Source: Chromera velia
Lineage: Eukaryota; Sar; Chromeraceae
Reading direction: 5' to 3'
Assembly (NCBI GenBank): GCA_018398765.1
Contig: JAHBMJ010003007.1
Location: 1-13,993, forward strand
DNA: 13,993 nucleotides
The notes below the pieces were generated by a model. That model ran no database searches. It was not told the origin of the DNA and was given only the letters and a program-made list of their open reading frames with translations. This document shows, piece after piece, positions 8,011 through 13,993 of the stretch (position 1 is the first letter of the stretch; the number at the start of each line of letters is the position of its first letter). The position numbers and the translations under genes are program-made.

Positions 8011-10807
8011 GTTGGTCCACAAAGAAGCTCTAAAATAAGCATCTTCTGTGTTACGACAATTCAACCTTTTTCAGTGTTACCAGAACAATGCACGGACAGA
8101 GCAGCTTGGATGAAACCAACTGCTTGACTGCCTCACTTTGATCTGTTTTTTATGAACTAAGACTTTTTCTGAATGCTTGTTCATACGCTGGAAAGAAAGA
8201 CTAAGGTCAAACTTTGACAATTATTTTTTAGTAGTACATGTATATAAGTAAGACTTCAAATACATGTATATATACATCAGCTACTTTTGTTCTCAAGACT
8301 GTCAAATGCATACAACTGCATGCATACAGCCATTTTTCAATTACCTCCGACCTCCTGAAAATGAACATCTTATTTGCTCACGCACTTTGCAGGAGGAAGC
8401 CGCCAAGCTGGAGGAAGGCGCCAAGCTGGAGGAAGCCTACAAGCTGCAGGAAGCCGCCAAGCTGAAAGAAGCCGCCAGGTTCTAGCACCAGGCTGCAGGA
8501 AGCCACCAAGGTGCAGGAAGCCACCAAGCTGAAGGAAGCCTACAAGCTGCAGGAAGCCACCAAGTTGGAGGAAGCCGCCAAGCTGGAGGACGCCACCAAG
8601 CTGGAGGAAGCTACTAAGCTGGAGGAAGCCACCAAGCTGGAGGAAGCCGCCAAGCTGACTGGGAGCACTCAAGCGTCTGTCGACGAATACCAGGCGTTGA
8701 GAAAGAGTATGCAGAAGCTCCGAAGGGTCAGACTGAGCATTGCAGACATAAATACGATGAAAATGCTACTTTAATTGTGAGAAGCTGCACAAAACGCAGT
8801 CGATATCTGGTTTGAGCTCAACCAAAGTGTGCGCAACGCTGCCAGTATGTAAGGTGTCCACACATCTACGTTTCTGCTATTGCATTTTAAGGGTTCAACA
8901 TTGTCAATTGAATAATCAATTCTCTGTACGTGTCCTGCAGGATGCTGCCGAACAGCAGGAGCCTCAGGACGACTCAGACACGGACTACAAGCCTCCTACC
9001 ACCGGGACTCTGAAGCCCGTGAGTTTTTGCATTTCGACTTCCCAAAAATTCATGCGATATACCCTAAACATTGTTTGCAGACTGCTCTACAAGCAATGGA
9101 GGATACCTCACTAGGGTACCGCAGTCGTGTTTGCATCTTGTGGGTCCGTGAAGAAATATCCATTCATTACACGGGGGCTGCCAAGTGCTCATTAAGGTTT
9201 GTAGCACCTCGAGTGCACTTCCGGGAGTATACGACAGTGGGTGGGGAGACATCTGGAGTCAAAAAAAAAAAAAAAAAGAGGTAGGAAGCCTGCCAGCTGT
9301 CCATATTAAGACAGCCATCAAGAATTTAATTCAAAAAGAAAGAGACAGATAGTCCACATGACTCTCATGAAAGACGAGCGAAAGGGGGTGACGAATGAAA
9401 AAGTGCATTCAGATACATGGGTATGGAAAATTGACAGAGGCCTCTGCAAACTGCTGCAAATTGAATTTTAAAGAGCATAAACTGCACTGAAGGTTTGTAG
9501 GGATTTTGTACTTATTACACGGGGGCTGTCAAGTGCTCATTAAGGTTTGTAGCACCTCGAGTGCACTTCCGGGAGTATGCAGCAGTGGGTGGGGAGACAT
9601 TTGGAGTCATAAAAAATAAAACAACAGCGATCCAATCAACCAGCGATCTGATCAACAGGATTTTCACTGAATGTTCTTCTATGTGTCTCTAGATCGAACC
9701 TGAATCCATGTATATTCTTTTGAATTTCTCTCTCTCTTAGTCTCTTTTTCCCCTTTGTGTGTCGTCAGTGCATGCAATGGTCTGTGCAGGCAAGCAGGGG
9801 CATTTACTGAATTCTTGGCCGGGCTGACTTTCTGAGAGCAACATCGCGTCGACGTGTTCCAACTTGACAGCGCAAAAGCAATTAATTTGAAATTTATCAG
9901 GTCAGTAAATAGTTTCTATGCAGGGATGGACTCTCACGCATTCCTTTTTCTGCAGAAATCTGTCGAGGACGGTCACCCCAAGCAGAAAGAGGCGAAGAAG
10001 AAAACGAAGACAGATATTCAAGCCGAGCTACAGGCATTTGAAGTGAAGGTACGCGAAATACCTCCGCAGTTAACTAGTTGCAAAATATTGAATTTTGATG
10101 AAATTGGATGGAAGAAAGCAGAAAAAAGATTCTTACGATTGACCGCCACAGTTTATATGTGGAATCGTTTCTTTTCTTCCCTTCCTGTGTTTGAATAGAT
10201 GAATTGATAGATAGACGGATGGATGAATGGATGGATGGATGGATAGATAGATGGATGGGTGGGTGGGTGGGTGGGTAGGTATAGGTAGATGGATAGGTGG
10301 GTGGGTGGATGGGTGGATGATTAGCTTTGTTTCTTTTTTTGACTTCTTAATCATATTCGCTTTCTACTTTGTTTTCTCCCTTGATCTGTCACCGCGGCTG
10401 GACATGGATCAGTCTTAAAATTTGACTTAAAGCGTATGCGTCATCTCACATTACGGTTTGTGGAGTCTGTTATCTTTAAAGCTGCCAAAAAATGTTCCGG
10501 TCAATTTGATATGTGCGTGCAGGTCGAGGGGATCTCTCTTTTTACCACTCGCGAGACCCTGCTGAAGATGATTCCGGCGGCGAGGGAGGCCATGGTGCCA
10601 TTCCCTGGGAAAAAAACCTACGGCTGGGTCTGGTTTACCATAAAGGCGGCCGCCGAGCAAGCGGTGGCATCACAGACAAAAGACATTTTCACGACCGAGC
10701 TCGTCAGCGTCAAGCAACGATACCAGGCGGACTCTTCGGGCACTTCAGCTACTTCCTCGTCTTCTTCGGCGGGTGCCGCGGCCTCCTCGTCGTCCGCTTC
10801 GCTCTGA
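7765..10807 (+). CDS. Multi-exon protein: acidic N-terminus, hexapeptide helical repeat, C-terminal RRM
   Basis: The proposed coding exons are 7765-8010, 8499-8726 (or from 8393), 8941-9018, 9956-10048 and 10523-10807, all joined in phase 0. The protein has four parts: an acidic N-terminus; nine or more EEAAKL-type hexapeptides predicted as charged helix; a short acidic/proline linker (EPQDDSDTDYKPP) and lysine-rich segment (KQKEAKKKTK); then an RRM. In the RRM, beta-1/RNP2 is FEVKVEGI, helix 1 is about TRETLLKMIPAAREA, beta-3/RNP1 is KTYGWVWF, helix 2 is about KAAAEQAV and beta-4 is about ELVSVKQRY. A Ser/Ala tail ends at TGA. The RRM suggests RNA or single-stranded nucleic-acid binding, and its form vaguely recalls the RRM of TRMT2A-like proteins, though no methyltransferase domain follows. 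Two oddities, an in-frame TAG at 7828 and a frame break in the repeat, leave open that the gene is decaying. Confidence 0.6.
8393..8657 (+). repeat. 18-bp coding minisatellite, two blocks out of phase
   Basis: Units of the form GAGGAAGCCGCCAAGCTG repeat five times (8393-8482) and nine times (8496-8657). The 13-base junction 8483-8495 between the blocks breaks the 18-base periodicity and the frame. Several units contain CTGCAG|GAAGCC, identical to a splice acceptor and exon start. Confidence 0.85.
8393..8726 (+). CDS. Exon B of the RRM gene: 18-bp minisatellite coding EEAAKL hexapeptides
   Basis: Five 18-bp units lie at 8393-8482 in one phase, reading EEAAKL, EEGAKL, EEAYKL, QEAAKL, KEAARF and then TAG. 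Nine units at 8496-8657 lie in another phase, reading QEATKV through EEAAKL. Two acceptors fit phase 0 from exon A: CACTTTGCAG at 8392, which then hits the TAG at 8483, or GGCTGCAG at 8498, which gives an intact frame. After the repeat the sequence EYQALRKSMQKLRR reaches AGG|GTCAGA at 8727, the best phase-0 donor; otherwise the frame ends at TAA 8772. Glu at unit position 1 can bridge Lys at position 5, so a charged single helix is likely. Confidence 0.5.
8941..9018 (+). CDS. Exon C of the RRM gene
   Basis: Seventy-eight bases (26 codons) run between acceptor GTCCTGCAG (ends 8940) and the consensus donor GTGAGT at 9019. The peptide is acidic and proline-containing, DAAEQQEPQDDSDTDYKPPT and onward to LKP. 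Both borders are strong and both are phase 0. Confidence 0.7.
9166..9277 (+). repeat. 95-bp dispersed repeat, copy 1, with long A tail
   Basis: Positions 9166-9260 match 9514-9608 without gaps and with about five mismatches. This copy is followed at once by about 17 A residues and then GAGG. It lies inside the 937-bp intron of the RRM gene in the sense orientation. The A tail suggests an RNA-copied short element. It is not recognised as a known tRNA-derived family. Confidence 0.75.
9514..9620 (+). repeat. 95-bp dispersed repeat, copy 2, with short A-rich tail
   Basis: Positions 9514-9608 are the second copy, followed by a degenerate tail TAAAAAATAAAAC. The copies lie 348 bp apart (start to start) in the same orientation. 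No clear target-site duplication was found around either. Confidence 0.75.
9956..10048 (+). CDS. Exon D of the RRM gene: lysine-rich segment and start of RRM beta-1
   Basis: Acceptor TTTTTCTGCAG ends at 9955 and donor AAG|GTACGC starts at 10049. The 31 codons read KSVEDGHPKQKEAKKKTK and on to ELQAFEVK. The last residues FEVK complete the RRM strand beta-1 begun here and finished in exon E. The splice sites are strong and the phase is 0 on both sides. Confidence 0.75.
10196..10322. repeat. GGAT/GGGT tetranucleotide microsatellite in an intron
   Basis: Runs of GGAT, GATA and GGGT with a constant period of four fill the middle of the intron between exons D and E. The minus strand reads as a His/Pro/Ser/Ile repeat frame, which is not a gene. 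Confidence 0.85.
10523..10807 (+). CDS. Exon E of the RRM gene: bulk of the RRM and Ser/Ala tail, stop
   Basis: Acceptor GTGCGTGCAG ends at 10522, and the frame from VEGISLFTTRETLLKM to the TGA at 10805-10807 is 94 codons. RNP1-like KTYGWVWF keeps the Tyr, Trp and Phe pattern of RNA-contacting aromatic positions, although the usual Gly after Lys is Thr. After beta-4 the chain ends in a Ser/Ala/Thr/Gly stretch of about 27 residues. Together with FEVK of exon D this makes a complete beta-alpha-beta-beta-alpha-beta order. Confidence 0.75.
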   Translation, partial: VEGISLFTTRETLLKMIPAAREAMVPFPGKKTYGWVWFTIKAAAEQAVASQTKDIFTTELVSVKQRYQADSSGTSATSSSSSAGAAASSSSASL

Positions 10808-11578
10808 TCTCACTCCATGTACTTGATCAGTCTGGCACCTGAATTGACAAACAGGGAGCTTCTGGGAGAAACATAGGCGCGGCTTCTCGATTTCGCTTTG
10901 CGCCTGTGTCGTATGCACGGATTCTTGTCTGTCTCTTCCCTCTGCCAAGCCTGATTGTACCACTGACTACCATTTCACATCACTTCACCCAACTGGCTCG
11001 GTATTGTATTAATTCAACTTTCTTTACTGCATTCGTTCCTTTTTAAATTACCATATCCTTCTAAAATAAATGATCGAATAGACATGTCTGGACAGTGATG
11101 CGACAGAATGAAAGAAAAGGAAACTCTTAAAGGAAACGGAAATTCTTTGCCAAGTTTTTCTCCAGGCGCTGCTCGTCCTCTCTTTGTTCAGAAGCAGTCT
11201 CAGCAGTCAGAGAGGAAGCCCATACAGTGAGTGAAAAATGGAAGTTCTTTGCCGAGATTTTCCTCACACACTTTGGTCTGTTTCGGCATACAAACTACAG
11301 GGTACCAGTAGTAAATACTATAAAAATACTCAGTAGAAATCAGTAAATATTAAAAATGCAATAGTGTTTAGATTGGTAGGCAATGGTAGCCAAAAAGTGA
11401 TTAATCATTAAGGATACTAAATCACTAACCTGGAAAATTTTTATCATGATAATAAAACTAAAAAAATGTTTGTTTTTGTAGCATGGTAATTAACTACCAG
11501 GTGTCTTACAAAATTTCAGTATCTTCTGTTTAGGTCACATGTATATATATTCAAAAAATAATTTTTGGAAAACTAAGC

Positions 11579-11579
<1 letters not shown>
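10808..11579. other. 3' region of the RRM gene and gene-free spacer
   Basis: No frame with gene character. AATAAA at 11065-11070, 258 bases past the stop, could be a polyadenylation signal. A 26-base block (GGAAATTCTTTGCCAAG, from 11138) recurs in diverged form at 11240-11266. Confidence 0.5.
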
Positions 11580-11624
<45 letters not shown>

Positions 11625-11625
11625 A
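11580..11625. repeat. GATT tetranucleotide microsatellite, about 11 units
   Basis: The run is uninterrupted GATT at 11581-11624. The flanks are AT-rich and non-coding. Confidence 0.95.
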
Positions 11626-11879
11626 GTTCCACACTAAGTGTTTTCCCTAGGTGCCTTCCCGCTATGTCTATCCGTTGCCAGAGCTAGCATGATGAGACGC
11701 TGAAATTTTCTATGTGAAACAGTAAGATAACTAGTAAGATAACTTGTTATAAGCCCTCAGCAAGCCATAATATAATCTTCTGATGGCATGTCTGGTAGAT
11801 TCCTACCTTTAATTTAGCCTTGTTAGTAGCTTGCTCTCCGGCTAAAGAAAAAAAAAGAAAATTCTCTAAAACCCTTTCC

Positions 11880-12040
11880 TTTTTTTTTTTTTAGTTAGAC
11901 ACTAGGTTAGAAAAGGTCAAACTTAAGGTCAAATAACTGTTCAAAGTTGTTTGAGTGTTGCACAAGTGTTACACAACTGTTGTTAACCCCCCCCGGGTCC
12001 TCTTGCTCTGCAGTCAAACATCATACCACTAAACTATTTA
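11880..12040 (-). mobile_element. Probable tRNA-Cys-derived SINE with poly-A tail
   Basis: Read on the minus strand, the element starts with a tRNA-Cys-like head (about 12036-11990). About 95 bases of unrelated body follow, and it ends in a run of 13 A (T run on plus, 11880-11892). Head, body and A tail in that order is the layout of a tRNA-derived SINE. No clear target-site duplication is visible and only one copy is in the window, so an isolated tRNA pseudogene beside a chance A run remains possible. Confidence 0.5.
11990..12036 (-). pseudogene. tRNA-Cys(GCA)-like sequence, D arm and anticodon arm only
   Basis: On the minus strand AGTGGTATGATG (D-loop/A-box-like) is followed by GTTTGACTGCAGAGCAAG and AGGACCCGGG. 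The 7-base loop CTGCAGA has T at position 33 and anticodon GCA (plus 12009-12011); four of five anticodon-stem pairs hold. This closely follows the eukaryotic cytosolic tRNA-Cys pattern known from memory. The T arm is degenerate (a G run then GGTTAAC, no normal TTCGA loop) and no matching acceptor stem is present, so it is not a working tRNA. Confidence 0.7.
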
Positions 12041-12259
12041 TGTCTTTTCTTTAGTATCGAATCTTTACACACATTTGTCTTTTCATATTAAAGTTATTCA
12101 GTTGAATTTCTTTATATAGAGTAAAGGAAATATATAATTAGAAGTAATTAGGGGTGTGAATCAATTAAGCAATCATTTTACAAAAAAGAGGAACTAGCAA
12201 GAGGAAACATGTAGACAAAAACATAAATAATAGTTTAAAAATTGCAGTACTTCTTCGAT

Positions 12260-12358
12260 AAAATAAATATACACATTCATAAAATCTGCTTATAATATAA
12301 AAATAAATTTTATTGATTATTTAAAAATAAATATACAAGCTCATAAAACCTGCTCATA
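12260..12358 (+). repeat. Diverged 35-bp direct repeat, period 64
   Basis: 12260-12294 and 12324-12358 both begin AAAATAAATATACA and contain CATAAAA(T/C)CTGCT(T/C)ATA. About five mismatches occur in 35 bases. It is a decayed local duplication in AT-rich DNA. Confidence 0.7.
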
Positions 12359-12720
12359 GTAAAGTTCTTTTCTCTAGTTTAATCTAAATCCCTTTCAATT
12401 TCTACTGTATGCAGTGTTTAAATTAATCCATTTATATATAACTACTCCAAATTTAAGTCAAAATAATTTTAAATTTCTAAGTCTTTACAAAGTTGATTAT
12501 ACTAGTGATTATAAGCTTCAACATACTTCAATGAACATCTTTAAAAAGAAAAGACTTTTTTAATTTTAAAAAATGAATGGATGCATGTGCGTCACGTAAA
12601 GATTTTTTACTGCTAGTATAGTTTTAACATTCACCAAACGGTCGGTTGGGTCAGGCCTACTAACTTCAGGATGTGTTTCAACTGTCTGTCTCAGAAATAC
12701 CAGGTCAGGTTACTAGTTAA

Positions 12721-13088
12721 CTACATATTCGGCTCAGGTGCTGCGCGGACATCTGTCGGGTCTGCTCCCTTCGCTGTGCTCTTCCACCAAGAGGGAAGAT
12801 TCTTCGCAGGCGACCAGGAATAGCCCTGGCCTGTCCACTGTCCGAATCTCTGGAGCATTCTCAATTTCATCGACCCAACTCCCGCTGGAATCTTCAGGCC
12901 CGCAGTGTCAAACAACCCGAAGACCGCCCCCTTTCCCTTTGTGTTGCCTGAGAACCTGTCCACGACATACCCAACAGTCTCGTATTGGATCTTCCCCTCA
13001 TCGTTCCACGTGACGGAGTAGACCTCAGGAGGGCCCTCCATACGCTGGCCGGTGGGGGAGTATGTGGTGCCGGCAATCTCGAGGGGCT
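12721..13088 (-). CDS. 3'-terminal exon of a conserved-looking protein with GYVVDRxxGNTxGxG motif
   Basis: On the minus strand a strong acceptor (CTTCTGTCTCCTTTCCTGCAG) ends at 13089. The exon then reads PLEIAGTTYSPTGQRMEGPP, a tryptophan-containing strand VYSVTWNDEGKI, the motif GYVVDRFSGNTKGKGAVFG, and a C-terminal helix-like MKLRMLQRFGQW before a TAG stop at 12721-12723. The pattern (PTG..+.GPP, VTW.+.GK, GYVVDR..GNT.G.GA.FG) recalls, from memory, a family of algal hypothetical proteins whose C-terminal part looks like an NTF2/SnoaL-type fold. That is a recollection, not an alignment. The frame is open to 13164 but the upstream part looks intronic. Upstream exons lie at higher coordinates. 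Confidence 0.65.
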
Positions 13089-13309
13089 CTGCAGGAAAGG
13101 AGACAGAAGCGTGGCTGGAGGTCCAACGGATACTTGCAGATCTCGTGCAAGCATGAGCATTCACATCTCTGCTTCCGCTTCACACATCCGTACAGAGCCC
13201 ACCCCTTGACCAGAAAGAGGGAGAGACAGAGAGAGGAAGAGAAACAAACTAGACAGAGTATATTGTTTTTCCCCCTCCTCTTCTTCATGAACACAACCGA
13301 CAGACAGAC

Positions 13310-13341
<32 letters not shown>

Positions 13342-13508
13342 CAGACAGACCAGACACACAGACAGACAGACTATATCGTCTTTCCTTCACTTCACTTTTT
13401 CCGAATCGCTCCCTTTCTTTCGGACAGACAGGCAGACAGACAGACAGACAGACAAACAGACACACCGACAGCTAGACCGACAGGCAGACACAGACAGACA
13501 GACAGGAC
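13089..13508 (-). other. Probable intron of the minus-strand gene, filled with CAGA repeats
   Basis: The interval runs from a donor-like AAG|GTCCTG (minus, 13508-13507) to the CTGCAG acceptor at 13089. It contains two (CAGA)n blocks on plus (TCTG on minus), at about 13298-13372 and 13423-13505. These blocks create long Asp/Arg/Gln or Ser/Val/Cys/Leu frames on both strands, which I do not call genes. An AG two bases after the acceptor gives a second possible 3' splice point in phase 0. Confidence 0.5.
13298..13505. repeat. CAGA/TCTG tetranucleotide microsatellites
   Basis: Two near-pure CAGA blocks on plus are separated by about 50 bases of pyrimidine-rich sequence. Confidence 0.9.
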
Positions 13509-13688
13509 CTTCCTTTCCTTCTCTTCTGTTTTCTTCTTTTCTTTTGGCGCGCTCTCAGTGGAAGGGTACCAGAGCTCCAGGCCTTGAGTCGTACCCTGCG
13601 GCCCTTCACTGCCCAGTGCAGGGTTGTCCTCTTGCACTTCCACATTCTTTCCATCTGGACGAGTTCGTTTCTTTTCATTTCCTTTTGC
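13509..13688 (-). CDS. Candidate upstream exon of the GNT-motif gene
   Basis: Two minus-strand frames are open here. One reads DGKNVEVQEDNPALGSEG and on to GLELWYPSTESAPKEKKK; the other, open further to the right, reads a basic RYRRYVVTDPKQKEMKRN. The first is more protein-like and can join the last exon in phase 0 if the second AG (13087) is used; the second can join through a CTCTG|GTACCC donor near 13570. I cannot decide between them. Confidence 0.3.
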
Positions 13689-13993
13689 TTAGGGTCTGTC
13701 ACGACGTAGCGCCGGTAACGGTTTGTTTTCAGCTTCTGCCTCTCTCTTCTTCTGGGGTTCCCTTTATCTTTTGGTTTCTTCTTCTGGGGTTCCGTTTTTC
13801 ATGTGAAGGCCCCCTAAAACCCTCTCTTCTGGTTGGATCTCTTCTTTTGACCGCCCGCCCAGATGGAAAGATTGCGTGTGCGTACATGTATGAGTGTGTG
13901 TGTATGGTGCGTGTATGTATGAGTGTGTGTGTGTGTATGAGTGTTGTGTGTGGATGCGTATGCGTGTGTGACTGCTCACAGGTATAAGGACCT
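13689..13993. other. Low-complexity right end: 32-bp tandem and GT-rich microsatellite
   Basis: CTTCTTCTGGGGTTCC occurs at 13746-13761 and again at 13778-13793, a 32-bp tandem step. From about 13875 to 13973 the sequence is GTGTGT/TATGAGTG repeat. It may include more of the minus-strand gene's 5' part, as one basic frame stays open, but no exon can be fixed. Confidence 0.55.

Larger units (their letters stand above)
11626..12720. other. AT-rich gene-free interval between two convergent genes
   Basis: The sequence is markedly more AT-rich than the gene regions and has stops in all frames. It contains a 12-bp tandem (AGTAAGATAACT twice, 11721-11744), the tRNA-derived element described separately, and a diverged 35-bp direct repeat (12260-12294 and 12324-12358). 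Confidence 0.7.

Noticed and set aside
8479-8498. A 20-nt intron (GTTCTAG...CTGCAG) reconciling the two repeat blocks
   Set aside because: Too short for ordinary spliceosomal removal, and joining 8478 to 8499 gives the wrong phase.
8370-8672. Minus-strand 100-codon frame reading LGGFLQ repeats
   Set aside because: It is the reverse of the 18-bp repeat of the RRM gene; splice signals and phase support the plus strand.
11990-12036. A functional tRNA-Cys gene
   Set aside because: The T arm is degenerate and no acceptor-stem partner can be found; only the D and anticodon arms are preserved.
13025-13475. Long frames on both strands through the CAGA arrays
   Set aside because: They are repeat-driven reading frames (Asp/Arg/Gln/Thr or Ser/Val/Cys/Leu) inside a probable intron.

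Overview
The window looks like nuclear DNA of a microbial eukaryote. The genes are broken into exons with GT...AG borders and pyrimidine-plus-CTGCAG acceptors. Intergenic DNA is long and full of tetranucleotide microsatellites, and nothing resembles an operon or bacterial ribosome-binding site. Codon and protein style (Ser/Pro/Gln/Arg-rich low complexity, Glu-Glu-Ala-Ala-Lys-Leu repeats) and the intron style suggest an algal or alveolate protist; a chromerid such as Chromera is a guess from memory, not shown by the sequence.

Layout. (1) 1-3359, plus strand: two long open stretches, 3-953 (open at the left edge) and 1473-3359, encoding Pro/Ser-rich, presumably disordered protein. They may be two exons of one gene joined over an intron at about 907-1470. 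(2) 3360-7760: about 4.4 kb with no convincing gene. It holds a 22-bp perfect palindrome, a BamHI-like hairpin, a pyrimidine-rich CCTG/CTTC array with a 48-bp higher-order unit, an ancient 110-bp duplication, and CAGG versus CCTG arrays in opposite orientation. (3) 7765-10807, plus strand: a multi-exon gene. All of its best junctions are phase 0. It encodes an acidic N-terminus, a 6-residue Glu/Ala/Lys/Leu helical repeat, a lysine-rich linker, an RNA recognition motif (RRM) split by an intron inside strand beta-1, and a Ser/Ala tail. It has an in-frame TAG near the start and a frame break inside the repeat, so it is either alternatively spliced in unusual places or decaying. Its largest intron carries two 95-bp near-identical repeats with A-rich tails. 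(4) 10808-12720: AT-rich gene-free DNA with a GATT microsatellite and, on the minus strand, what looks like a tRNA-Cys-derived SINE (tRNA head, body, poly-A tail). (5) 12721-13690, minus strand: the 3' exon of a conserved-looking protein with a GYVVDRxxGNTxGxGxxFG motif, an intron filled with CAGA repeats, and an uncertain upstream exon. (6) 13700-13993: low-complexity sequence ending in a GT-rich microsatellite.

The genes show no functional link to one another. The RRM gene (plus) and the GNT-motif gene (minus) converge on the AT-rich, SINE-bearing interval. The most distinctive items are the RRM/hexapeptide-repeat gene with its repeat-embedded splice acceptors, the tRNA-Cys-like retroelement, and the tailed 95-bp intronic repeat. 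All gene models are read by eye; no alignment or transcript evidence was available.
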